Assembly: GCA_026004655.1 (NCBI GenBank)
Contig: BPJO01000001.1
Span: 62,001-126,000, forward strand
Reading direction: 5' to 3'
Length of the DNA stretch: 64,000 nt
DNA from: Phycisphaerae bacterium
GTDB lineage: Bacteria > Planctomycetota > Phycisphaerae > Tepidisphaerales > Tepidisphaeraceae
Shown: piece by piece, positions 26,425 through 33,976 of the stretch
Layout of the letters: every line of letters starts with the position of its first letter
Position numbering within the stretch: the stretch's first letter is position 1
Notes under the pieces: generated by a model
Database searches by the model: none
Told to the model about the DNA's origin: nothing
What the model saw: only the letters and a program-made list of their open reading frames with translations
Position numbers and translations under genes: made by a program

Positions 26425-27435
26425 TCAATCCTCAGCGATTGTAGTGTCAAATTGTCGCAACAATGACCGGGCACGTTCTCGACCTTCCAAGGCGCCAGTA
26501 CGAGTTGCCTCACGAAGGGGTTGTTCAGCCAACCGTCCTGCCCGAAACAACAGCTCGGAGGCTGACTGACGAACCTCATACGAGGGGTGGTTCAGCAAAC
26601 GTGTCAACTCTCTCAGATCCGACATTACCTGCTCTTGGGTTTTCCGGTCAAAAGCCTCTTTCCAAATCTGTTCAGCGTTTTGATCGGACTGCGACGAGGA
26701 TTGCGGATATTCCACACGGTAATCGCTAATCACCGCGGTCGAAGCGTAAAGATAAAAAAGAGGTTGACGTTTCTTCAAAAAATCGTGATCCGAAGGAGGT
26801 TTTCCCCGAACCACCATCCGTCCGTCAACCAGACCACGGATCTCATCCCGACTGACCTCGAGTCGGATCCGATGCCATACCCCCGGTTTGATTTTGACAT
26901 TCGGATCACCTTCGACCAAGACCGGTTTGTTCTGAGCATCCTGCCCGAGGCACAGCGTGTTACGGGTGTTCTCCCACCCACCAAACTGAAACGACCCCGG
27001 TTGATCTAAATCGTCCAAAATAATGCTCAAGTCGTTCAATCGAGAAGAAATCGCCATCGCACGAACTTCGATCGCAAACTCGCCCGATACCGTAGGACCG
27101 ATCTTCAAAAAAACTTGCCCCCACCGACTAGAATCAAACAGGAGCACCGGAACCCCCTGGTGATCGGTATATCGGAGAAATTCCGATTGGGACGACTCGT
27201 TCAACTGAGGTCTGGCGATCGAAACGTCACGCGGTTTTCCCTCTTTTTTGATGACAAGACTGTACTGAACTTCCCAGCCGGATCCGTTTTTCAATCGGTC
27301 GTATTTTTCACACCGCTCAACCGTGTCTAGGAAAACCTCGCAAGGTTCAGGAACGTCTGACCCGAACACCGATCGAACCAGGACCAGACCGAGCACACTT
27401 CCTCCAAGCCAATGGCGGAAACGAGGCTTTTTCAT
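26425..27435 (-). CDS. Exported DUF1080-like (concanavalin-type) protein with HEAT-like C terminus
   Basis: The 336-residue protein has a signal peptide (basic start, then GGSVLGLVLVRSVFGSD). The middle reads as a jelly-roll of the DUF1080/LamG kind: FQFGGWENTRNTLCLG, then PGVWHRIRLEVSRDEIRGLVDGRMVVRGKP, typical of planctomycete proteins that bind or cleave sugars. The last ~85 residues (LRELTRLLNHPSYEVRQSASELLFRAGRLAEQPLREA) look like two HEAT-type helical repeats. It is probably periplasmic. No catalytic residues can be assigned. It lies upstream of the feo promoter on the same strand but is probably a separate transcription unit. Confidence 0.65.
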   Translation of the reverse strand: MKKPRFRHWLGGSVLGLVLVRSVFGSDVPEPCEVFLDTVERCEKYDRLKNGSGWEVQYSLVIKKEGKPRDVSIARPQLNESSQSEFLRYTDHQGVPVLLFDSSRWGQVFLKIGPTVSGEFAIEVRAMAISSRLNDLSIILDDLDQPGSFQFGGWENTRNTLCLGQDAQNKPVLVEGDPNVKIKPGVWHRIRLEVSRDEIRGLVDGRMVVRGKPPSDHDFLKKRQPLFYLYASTAVISDYRVEYPQSSSQSDQNAEQIWKEAFDRKTQEQVMSDLRELTRLLNHPSYEVRQSASELLFRAGRLAEQPLREATRTGALEGRERARSLLRQFDTTIAED

Positions 27436-27579
27436 GGACGGATTGTAATCTCATCGCGCCGGAATGTCGCCAAAAAGTAATTGATGTGTCACAAAATCAT
27501 CGAACAGGACCCCTTGCTTTCCCTATTACTGGATTCAAAGGGAAAAAACATTTATCTAGAAACGTATTTGCGACAAATT

Positions 27580-27906
27580 TTAGTAAAACTCGCAACCGAC
27601 ATCCCATGCCCCGTCTTGACGTTTCCGACAGGAAATTATCCGCACACGCGTGCTCAGGCGCAATGAATGATCCGCGACGACCATCCAATGGGTTTCCTGT
27701 TTGGTGAGTGGACGGTCGGTAATCAAACCAGCCCCGTGGAGAGAAAGGTCTTTGATCGTCACATGAAACCCGTTTCCACGATTGGAACCGGTTGCAGCAC
27801 TCAACCAGGCCGGGGTCGCCCGTTCCTGTCTGAAACTACGCCGACGTTCCGGAACCGGTTCACCTATTTCGATCTCTTGAGCGATATCCGATGTTTGTGT
27901 TTCCAT
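27580..27906 (-). CDS. PilZ domain protein (c-di-GMP binding)
   Basis: This 108-residue single-domain protein has the PilZ hallmarks: an arginine-rich ERRRSFRQER segment giving the RxxxR contact motif near residue 22, DLSLHGAGL matching [D/N]xSxxG near residue 53, and a closing WDVGCEFY strand. It should bind cyclic di-GMP and relay the signal to an unknown partner. It follows the DoxX/MauE gene by 73 bases on the same strand. About 145 bases separate it from the DUF1080-like gene, and I see nothing notable there. Confidence 0.85.
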   Translation of the reverse strand: METQTSDIAQEIEIGEPVPERRRSFRQERATPAWLSAATGSNRGNGFHVTIKDLSLHGAGLITDRPLTKQETHWMVVADHSLRLSTRVRIISCRKRQDGAWDVGCEFY

Positions 27907-27979
27907 ACCCCCCTAGCATCGGATATGTCCAAAGACAGCTTCGTCCGGATCCAGGTCCGGTATGATAATTTTTACCCCT

Positions 27980-28429
27980 TTAGTTCCTGGAACGGAGCCT
28001 TGCAACCGGTTCGGTCAACACAATCGATACAATCGTCAGCATCCCCAAGGCGATGTTGCGTCCGACCGACATCCAAAGCCCCTTTCGAACGGTGTGCGGA
28101 TCCATCTGACCGGGTTTGACTTCCAGACACCCGCAGGGCAAAGGCTGATTTTTTTGTAGTTCCCCCAGAATCAAGAGGGTAAAAATCCCCAACACCGCGA
28201 TCGCGACTGTTCCCGAAAACCGGGGCATAAACCCGCTGAGCATCCATAACGCCAACCCGATTTCACACAATCCCAGCGCCCGGACGGCTTCGGGGCTTTT
28301 CAGGTACCGACTCACCATCGTCCCGATCTCGTCGGGGTGCATCACTTTTCCAAGCCCTGCGAGGATAAAAACAACCGCCACCACCGACACACAAACCCAC
28401 CGAAGGATGTCTGCAACCTGGATTCTCAC
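27980..28429 (-). CDS. DoxX/MauE-like four-helix membrane protein
   Basis: I take the GTG at 28429 (149 residues), since the open frame upstream is low-quality sequence running into the divergent gene. The protein has four membrane helices: ILRWVCVSVVAVVFILAGLGKVMHP, VRALGLCEIGLALWMLSGF, GTVAIAVLGIFTLLILGEL and a C-terminal one. The first contains the 'AGLGKVMHP' motif typical of DoxX/MauE, and a PCGC pair lies between helices three and four. MauE relatives assist disulphide formation or quinone-linked redox chemistry. The PCGC pair is consistent with a thiol role, but the partner is unknown. Confidence 0.75.
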   Translation of the reverse strand: MRIQVADILRWVCVSVVAVVFILAGLGKVMHPDEIGTMVSRYLKSPEAVRALGLCEIGLALWMLSGFMPRFSGTVAIAVLGIFTLLILGELQKNQPLPCGCLEVKPGQMDPHTVRKGLWMSVGRNIALGMLTIVSIVLTEPVARLRSRN

Positions 28430-28570
28430 AAAGGGATTGTAGTCCCTGATTGGAATGTTATGAAATGCCCCTCCCCGATTTGGACGCTCCGTTGATCTAA
28501 TTCGGTTAATAAGTGAGGTCAGACTTGCTCGAGACGAGTCCTGGCGGGTAATATCCAGGCGCGGAGCGTC

Positions 28571-28990
28571 ATGAAGGTATCCGGGATGTCGAAACTGTTG
28601 ATCTTCGGACTGTATTTGAACGCAGCCCTGCTGGTTGGCGTCCTGGTGATGCTGATCGGACGTTCGGACACGACCCTCCTTTCGTCTGCTTATGCTCAGC
28701 AACAACCGCAACCGATCGCGGGGGGGGGTGGATTGTTTTTGATGCCCGGACAACTCTCTCCTTCGACGTGGGGGTGTTACGTCATGGACGTGGATCGTCA
28801 GACGTTGATGGTGTATCAGTACAGTCCCGGTGAACGGATGCTCCGTTTCATGGCAGGACGGGATTTTTCTCAGGACCGTCGGATTCGTCGGTATAATACG
28901 GAACCGTCTCCTGACGAAATCCGTAACTTGGCTGACAAAGAAGCAGATACCGGTCGAATTGTTCCTCCCCCGGCACCTGTGACGCAATAG
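28571..28990 (+). CDS. Conserved hypothetical membrane-anchored protein, planctomycete-type
   Basis: The 139-residue protein starts with one hydrophobic helix (SKLLIFGLYLNAALLVGVLVMLIG), followed by a small-residue stretch ending SSAYAQQQPQP that could be a signal cleavage site. The body contains LSPSTWGCYVMDVDRQTLMVYQYSPGERMLRFMAGRDF, a short beta-rich unit I know only as hypothetical from planctomycetes, and a Pro-rich end. GGAG lies just upstream of the ATG. It is divergent from the DoxX/MauE gene and 71 bases ahead of the HTH-membrane gene, with which it may be co-transcribed. Function unknown. Confidence 0.65.
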   Translation: MKVSGMSKLLIFGLYLNAALLVGVLVMLIGRSDTTLLSSAYAQQQPQPIAGGGGLFLMPGQLSPSTWGCYVMDVDRQTLMVYQYSPGERMLRFMAGRDFSQDRRIRRYNTEPSPDEIRNLADKEADTGRIVPPPAPVTQ

Positions 28991-29061
28991 AATGAGTTAG
29001 ACGAGGAAAAAGTTTTGCAAAAGGTTTTTGATTTGTCGGTTCAACGATTGGAGTTCGCACC

Positions 29062-30024
29062 ATGATGGCCAAAATGTTCTACACGGCTGAGGAAACTCAG
29101 CAAATCCTCGGAAAGACTGAAGAACAGATCAAACAACTCACCCGGGAAGGTCGTCTGCGCGAGTTCCGCGATGGTCCTCGACTGATGTACAAAGCCGATC
29201 AGGTCGACTCCTTAAAGGCCGAACTGAGTGCGGAAGGCGATCAGGTCTCCCTCGGGCCTTCGGACACCGGTGCGCCGATCGGTCTGGTCGATTCTCGTTC
29301 CGGGAGCAGCCCGGTCATCTCTCTGACAGACAGCGCCGGAGCCCCATCTCCTTCGTCCTTGAAGGAAGATACCGCATTGGCAGCTGACCTCGGTCTTTCC
29401 GGATCGATCGGGCTCAGCGGTTCGGTCGGTGCAGTTCCTTCTCCGTCCCGTCCGGGAGGATCGGGATCGGGCCTTTCCGGGCTTTCTGGCACCTCCGGTG
29501 GATCCAAAGGGGGAATCAACGTTCTCGGAGATGAAGGCGATGCCGATCCGATGGCACAGACGGCGATTAATCCGTCCGTGGGAGATCAGATCAACCTCGA
29601 AGGGATCGGATCAGGTTCGGGTCTGCTCGATCTAACGCGTGAATCCGACAACACCAGCCTCGGTGCCGTTCTGGATGAAATTCCTGCCGGTGGAAGCCGG
29701 GCTGCCGAGACGGTCGGTGCTACCGGTGCGGGCTTTACCAGCGGACTGGCTGCCACTGCCCCGGTGGCTTCGTCTCGGGTCGTTACCCCGCCGACGTATG
29801 TCGAAAAGAAAGACCCCCTAGCCCCGGCTATGGGCGGAATGGCTTTGTTTGCCTCGTTTTTTGCCCTGATCGGACTGTTGGCGCTAGCCAGTGGTGTGAT
29901 GGAAACCTCTCCAAGCCTGTTGGAAAGTCTAAACCTCGGATTTCTGGTCGTTTCCGCGATCGGAATCGGGGTTGCTCTGGTCGGTTTTGTTGGAGGGTTG
30001 ATTGTCGGAAAAGTCCGTAGTTAA
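29062..30024 (+). CDS. HTH (MerR/excisionase-like) protein with C-terminal membrane helices
   Basis: The 320-residue protein joins three parts. Residues ~1-55 are a helix-turn-helix of the excisionase/MerR type (YTAEETQQILGKTEEQIKQLTREGRLREFRDGPRLMYKADQV). Residues ~60-250 are low-complexity, rich in Gly, Ser, Leu and Asp with repeats such as GLSGSIGLSGSVG. The end has two membrane helices (GGMALFASFFALIGLLALASG and LGFLVVSAIGIGVALVGFVGG). The HTH would sit on the cytoplasmic side, joined by a flexible linker. Target DNA or partner is unknown. A strong terminator follows 30 bases after the stop. Confidence 0.75.
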   Translation: MMAKMFYTAEETQQILGKTEEQIKQLTREGRLREFRDGPRLMYKADQVDSLKAELSAEGDQVSLGPSDTGAPIGLVDSRSGSSPVISLTDSAGAPSPSSLKEDTALAADLGLSGSIGLSGSVGAVPSPSRPGGSGSGLSGLSGTSGGSKGGINVLGDEGDADPMAQTAINPSVGDQINLEGIGSGSGLLDLTRESDNTSLGAVLDEIPAGGSRAAETVGATGAGFTSGLAATAPVASSRVVTPPTYVEKKDPLAPAMGGMALFASFFALIGLLALASGVMETSPSLLESLNLGFLVVSAIGIGVALVGFVGGLIVGKVRS

Positions 30025-30054
30025 TCGGCAACATGTAGACCTTTATCAGGAAGA

Positions 30055-30085
30055 CGACCCGGTTCCCAGAGCCGGGTCGATTTTT
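30055..30085 (+). terminator. Rho-independent terminator after the HTH-membrane gene
   Basis: CGACCCGG (30055-30062) and CCGGGTCG (30072-30079) form an eight-base-pair GC-rich stem with a nine-base loop, followed by ATTTTTATT. It ends plus-strand transcription before the convergent uppS gene. Confidence 0.85.
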
Positions 30086-30129
30086 ATTCTTTCGTTTCTT
30101 TTCCGGAAATAGAGGAACCGATGGGACGC

Positions 30130-30939
30130 TCAAAAGGGTCTATGTTCGAGCGTGTTGGTATGATCCAACGCGCCGAATCGACGGTTTCGTTGACTAAAGG
30201 CCCGAATCGCCTGGTAGAGATGGGGCACATCAAACTCCGGCCAAAGCACGTCGCTGACGTATAATTCCGCGTAACTGATCTGCCATAACAGGTAATTGCT
30301 GACTCGCATCTCCCCGGCCGTCCGAATGAGCAAATCCGGGTCCGGCCAACCGGCTGTGTACAAATGGTCCGAAATCGTCGCTTCGGTCACTTCTTCCGGA
30401 AGCAAGTCTCCGGATCGGACCTTATAGGCAATCGCACGGACCGCGTCCGTGATTTCGGCCCGTGAACCATAATTCAAGGCCAAAACGAGATTGAGGCCCG
30501 TGTTATGACGTGTTTCTTCGAGGGTCTGCTGGACTTGTTCCAACACCTCATCCGGAAGGTTGTCTGACCGACCGATCTGATGGAATCGGATATTGTTCTC
30601 CATCATGGTTTGTCGTTCGGATTTCAGATAGTCGATGTACATCCGCATGAGGAAAGAAACTTCATCGACCGGACGTTTCCAGTTTTCGATCGAAAATGAG
30701 TAAAGCGTCAGGAAGTCCGGTCCGCCGTGCGATTTGCGCAATCGGGCACACTCGGTGACGATCGTTTTAACCGTTTTTGCGCCCTGTTGATGACCGACCG
30801 TTCGGATCGAACCTTGGCGAACCGCCCACCGACCGTTACCGTCCATGATAATGGCAATATGACGGGGCATACGTTGGGGGGAGATGTCCAAAACCGCTTT
30901 CATGGGGCTCTCGCTGGTGTCGTCTGCGGTCAATATCAT
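30130..30939 (-). CDS. uppS: Isoprenyl transferase (undecaprenyl diphosphate synthase)
   Basis: The 269-residue protein is a cis-prenyltransferase: HIAIIMDGNGRWAVRQG (catalytic Asp and diphosphate-binding loop), LTLYSFSIENWKRP, LNLVLALNYGSRAEITDAVRAIA, and DLLIRTAGEMRVSNYLLWQISYAELYVSDVLWPEFD. It makes the C55 lipid diphosphate that, after dephosphorylation, is used by MraY (gene at 14357). The ATG overlaps the cimA stop as ATGA, so translation is coupled and uppS lies under the isoleucine attenuator. An in-frame ATG 12 codons in is a possible alternative start. Confidence 0.95.
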   Translation of the reverse strand: MILTADDTSESPMKAVLDISPQRMPRHIAIIMDGNGRWAVRQGSIRTVGHQQGAKTVKTIVTECARLRKSHGGPDFLTLYSFSIENWKRPVDEVSFLMRMYIDYLKSERQTMMENNIRFHQIGRSDNLPDEVLEQVQQTLEETRHNTGLNLVLALNYGSRAEITDAVRAIAYKVRSGDLLPEEVTEATISDHLYTAGWPDPDLLIRTAGEMRVSNYLLWQISYAELYVSDVLWPEFDVPHLYQAIRAFSQRNRRFGALDHTNTLEHRPF

Positions 30940-32549
30940 ACCGCAGAACCGGTCGGAGGAAATAATCCTCCTTCCTCTTCGTGAATCAAATGGTACTCAT
31001 ATCCGTCCACGAGGGCCTGCCAGGTCGCGTCGATGATATTGGCGCTGACACCGATGGTTCCGAAAAACTCGGGATTTTTCTGCGCATCCTTTCGTCGCCA
31101 CTCGATCACCACCCGGACCGCAGCGGCCGACTCGCCCCGGGTATTGACCACCCGTACCTTGTAATCGACCAGATGGAGCTGATCGATGGTGGGATAATGA
31201 TTTTTCAGGGCTTTACGCATCGATCGATCAAGTGCATCGACCGGACCGGTTCCCTCGGCGACTCGATGCTCGGGAGTATCCCCGATCTTCAGCTTTACAC
31301 TTGCCTCAGCCAGAGGGGTCTGAGAATCCTGTTTAAAAACCACTACACGGTAATGCTCGAGCGTAAAAAAGGATTTATAATGTCCGATCTGCTTACGTAG
31401 GAGCAGTTCGAAGCTGGCTTCGGCACTTTCAAACTGAAACCCGGCATGCTCAAGATCCTGGACCTGGTTTAGCACTTGTCGCAAAACCTCTTTGTTGTGC
31501 TCGATATTGAACTTTTTCCCAGCCTTGGCAGCGATGTTGCTGGCGCCGGACAACTCACTGACCAGGATTTTTCGCGTATTCCCGACCGATTCAGGAGACA
31601 CATGTTCGTAAGTCGATGAGTCTTTCTGAACCGCATGCACGTGCATCCCCCCCTTATGCGCAAAAGCCGACTGACCGACATAGGGCTGACCGGAAATCGG
31701 GTTCATATTGGCGACTTCATAGACATACCGGCTGGTTTCGGTGAGTTTTTCCAACTTCCCCGGTTGCAGACATTCAATACCGTATTTGAGTTGGAGATTG
31801 GCAATCAGAGTCAACAGGTCCATATTTCCGCACCGTTCACCCACCCCGTTGATCGTACCTTGGACATGGGTTGCCCCGGCCCGGACACCCGCTAGGGCAT
31901 TGGCAATTGCCAGACCGGAATCGTTGTGGGTATGAACACCGATCCGAACAGAGGTCTGGCGTTTCACCGTTTCGACCGCTTCGGCGATTTGTTCCGGGAG
32001 CGTCCCCCCATTCGTATCGCACAGGCATAAGACGTCGGCCCCGGCTTCCTGCGCGGTTTGCAGGGTCCGGACGGCGTATTCCGGATTGGACCGAAAAGTG
32101 TCAAAAAAATGCTCCGCGTCATACACGACAAACCGACCGGCCGACTTCATCAGCTTGATGCTGTCAGAAATCATCGACAGGTTCTCTTCCAGAGAGACGT
32201 TCAAGACCACCTTGGCATGATAATCACTGGTTTTCCCCACGATGGTTACCACCGGAGTCTGAGCCTCCAGAAGGGCTTTGAGAGTCGGATCGTCTTCGGC
32301 TTTGACCCCCCGGCGACGGGTCATTCCAAAGGCGCAGACACGAGCATGTTTCAGTTTCACTTCACGGATTTGTCTGAAAAACGCTTCGTCCTTGGGGTTG
32401 CTGACCGGGAACCCCCCTTCGATATAATCCACGCCAAGGTCGTCCAGCTTTATGGCAATCTGGATCTTGTCCTGCAACGAAAGATTAAACCCTTCTCCCT
32501 GCGTTCCGTCCCGCAGCGTGGTGTCATAAATCTCGACTCGCGATGCCAT
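30936..32549 (-). CDS. cimA: (R)-citramalate synthase
   Basis: The 537-residue protein opens with the DRE-TIM motif IYDTTLRDGTQGEGFNLSLQDK and continues YIEGGFPVSNPKD, VYDAEHFFDTFRSNPEYAV, LCDTNGG and the metal histidines VGVHTHND-type (here IGVHTHNDSGLA). HKGGMHVHAV and a C-terminal LeuA-type regulatory domain complete it. The EGFNLS and 'DAEHFFD' forms distinguish citramalate synthase from isopropylmalate synthase. It condenses pyruvate and acetyl-CoA for threonine-independent isoleucine synthesis. GGGAG precedes the ATG. A complete isoleucine attenuator lies directly upstream, which independently supports the assignment. Confidence 0.95.
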   Translation of the reverse strand: MASRVEIYDTTLRDGTQGEGFNLSLQDKIQIAIKLDDLGVDYIEGGFPVSNPKDEAFFRQIREVKLKHARVCAFGMTRRRGVKAEDDPTLKALLEAQTPVVTIVGKTSDYHAKVVLNVSLEENLSMISDSIKLMKSAGRFVVYDAEHFFDTFRSNPEYAVRTLQTAQEAGADVLCLCDTNGGTLPEQIAEAVETVKRQTSVRIGVHTHNDSGLAIANALAGVRAGATHVQGTINGVGERCGNMDLLTLIANLQLKYGIECLQPGKLEKLTETSRYVYEVANMNPISGQPYVGQSAFAHKGGMHVHAVQKDSSTYEHVSPESVGNTRKILVSELSGASNIAAKAGKKFNIEHNKEVLRQVLNQVQDLEHAGFQFESAEASFELLLRKQIGHYKSFFTLEHYRVVVFKQDSQTPLAEASVKLKIGDTPEHRVAEGTGPVDALDRSMRKALKNHYPTIDQLHLVDYKVRVVNTRGESAAAVRVVIEWRRKDAQKNPEFFGTIGVSANIIDATWQALVDGYEYHLIHEEEGGLFPPTGSAV

Positions 32550-32560
32550 CGCAGACTCCC

Positions 32561-32591
32561 AAAAAAAGAACCCTGCCTATTCGGCAGGGCT
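32561..32591 (-). terminator. Attenuator terminator ahead of cimA
   Basis: On the minus strand AGCCCTGCC (32591-32583) pairs with GGCAGGG (32577-32571) around a five-base loop, and seven T's follow at 32567-32561, ending 12 bases before the cimA ATG. The 5' arm is also perfectly complementary over nine bases to GGCAGGGCT at 32634-32626 in the leader-peptide region, so the same sequence can form an antiterminator instead. Confidence 0.85.
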
Positions 32592-32623
32592 TTGTCATGT
32601 CCTCGTTCAGTCGGTCCAAACGA

Positions 32624-32686
32624 TCAGCCCTGCCCGGATAGCTCCGAGCTAATAATAATGCGGGCGATCGATGTAATTCGGTTCAT
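32624..32686 (-). CDS. Isoleucine attenuator leader peptide of cimA (20 residues)
   Basis: A 20-codon ORF starts at ATG 32686 and stops with TGA at 32626-32624. It begins MNRITSIARIII and has isoleucine at positions 4, 7, 10, 11 and 12, the last three being consecutive ATT codons. The end of the ORF (GGCAGGGCT plus the stop) is the antiterminator strand. GCCCG (32665-32661) and CGGGC (32637-32633) can form the competing 1:2 stem, with TAGCT/AGCTA inside it. A ribosome stalled at the Ile codons would open this stem and allow readthrough into cimA. The likely promoter predicts a start at or next to the ATG, so the leader mRNA may be leaderless. Confidence 0.85.
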   Translation of the reverse strand: MNRITSIARIIISSELSGQG

Positions 32687-32692
32687 AGTTCT

Positions 32693-32721
32693 AGGCTAGC
32701 ATACCGACCGAGAGAGGTCAA
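32693..32721 (-). promoter_or_regulatory. Promoter of the cimA leader
   Basis: On the minus strand TTGACC (32721-32716) and TAGCCT (32698-32693) are 17 bases apart. Counting seven bases from the -10 puts the transcript start at about 32686, the A of the leader-peptide ATG. There is no Shine-Dalgarno sequence upstream of that ATG, which fits a leaderless message. Confidence 0.5.
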
Positions 32722-32743
32722 ACCCCCGATCGACTATCGAAAG

Positions 32744-33757
32744 CTAGGCTTGTGTGGGCAGCATCTGACGAGTGATTTCGTGTTGCAATGGTTCGCCTTT
32801 AAAAAATCGAATAATCTCATCGACAGCCAACTGTCCCATATCTTTGCAAGCCTGCTGCATGGCCCCGGCGATATGGGGAGTAAGGATCAGATTCGGAGCC
32901 GTCCGCAGAGGAGAGTTGGGTTTGGGGGGTTCAGGTTCGGTCACATCCAGACAGGCATAAAGAGGTCTTCTTTTTAATTCGTATGCGAGTGCTTCTTCAT
33001 CGACGAGAGAACCCCGGGCAGTGTTGATGAAAACGGCATGATCCGGAAGCAACGCGAGCATCCGGGAATTGAACATCCGATAGGTCTCCGGAAGCTGTGG
33101 GGCATGAATGGTCACCACCTCACACCGGCAGATCTCCGGAAGGCTCACCGGGGTAACACCCAGTCGAGCAGCCGCATCGGCAGAAAGGTGCGGATCGTAA
33201 CATTTCAGGTTCAATCTCGGGTAAGATTTCAGAAGCTGAATCACTTCACGTCCGACTCGGGAAGCAGCAACAATTCCGATATCCATGTCCATCAGTTCGC
33301 GCACGACCGCACGACGCTTTTTGATTTCATCCGTATCGCCCCGGGCATAAGCAGCACTGAGCCAAGGAACCTGTTTCAACAACATCACCATCATCCCGAC
33401 GGTATACTGAGCCACCGATACGGCATTGGCAGAAGCAGCCGTTGTCACACGAATACCACGTTCATATACACTTTCATCAATCAACTGCTTCACCGAACCG
33501 GCACTATGTGCGATCAGTCGCAAACGGGGTGCCCCTGCCAGCAATGGCTGGGTCAGACGCATCGTCCCCCATCCGGTAATCAGTGCCTGAACCTCTGAAA
33601 GCATCTTACGGTAATCCTCGACCGACGCGTCTACCGGCAATGGCCCGCGTACCGAGGCAAAAGAGTGTAGACGATCCAGATCTTCAATCCGGAACATCCG
33701 CTTGCTCATTTCAGACCCTAAAGCAATTCCCACCACCGGTTTTTGCGCCATGCTCAT
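32744..33757 (-). CDS. D-isomer-specific 2-hydroxyacid dehydrogenase family protein
   Basis: With the ATG at 33757 the protein has 337 residues. The catalytic Arg segment (INTARGSLVDEEALA), Glu (CLDVTEPEPP) and His (LTPHIAGAMQQA) of the family are present. The nucleotide-binding loop is unusual: GIVAASRVGREVIQLL, where relatives have GLGRIG, so two of three glycines are replaced. The substrate is unknown; it may reduce a 2-keto acid or sugar acid. It runs divergently from serA and is 45 bases upstream of the cimA leader promoter element's far end, on the same strand, but the attenuator promoter separates the two. Confidence 0.85.
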   Translation of the reverse strand: MSMAQKPVVGIALGSEMSKRMFRIEDLDRLHSFASVRGPLPVDASVEDYRKMLSEVQALITGWGTMRLTQPLLAGAPRLRLIAHSAGSVKQLIDESVYERGIRVTTAASANAVSVAQYTVGMMVMLLKQVPWLSAAYARGDTDEIKKRRAVVRELMDMDIGIVAASRVGREVIQLLKSYPRLNLKCYDPHLSADAAARLGVTPVSLPEICRCEVVTIHAPQLPETYRMFNSRMLALLPDHAVFINTARGSLVDEEALAYELKRRPLYACLDVTEPEPPKPNSPLRTAPNLILTPHIAGAMQQACKDMGQLAVDEIIRFFKGEPLQHEITRQMLPTQA

Positions 33758-33976
33758 TCCACTCCGATTTCCCAACCACGGGAGTCATTCTCCATGAATA
33801 ATCGACAGCCGACCATCCGTGTCAAATCCACCGACGGGGTATTTTCTCCCGGTATCTCGGATCAACCGTTTTGATTGACACCGCTGAACAAGTGATGAAG
33901 TACTCCCCGACCCGGATGAAGTTGCGTTTCGCAAGGTCTCCTTTTACTATCTTTCCTCCTGTTTTTTGAGGTACAC

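Noticed and set aside
27980-28987. 335-residue reading of the DoxX/MauE gene starting at 28987
   Set aside because: The extra ~186 N-terminal residues are antisense to the divergent 28571-28990 gene and have no family sequence; the membrane protein starts near 28429.
33794-33875. Short plus-strand ORF (about 23 codons) upstream of serA
   Set aside because: Checked as a possible leader peptide, but it has no run of Ser or any other single residue codon and no alternative hairpins ending in a T-run.
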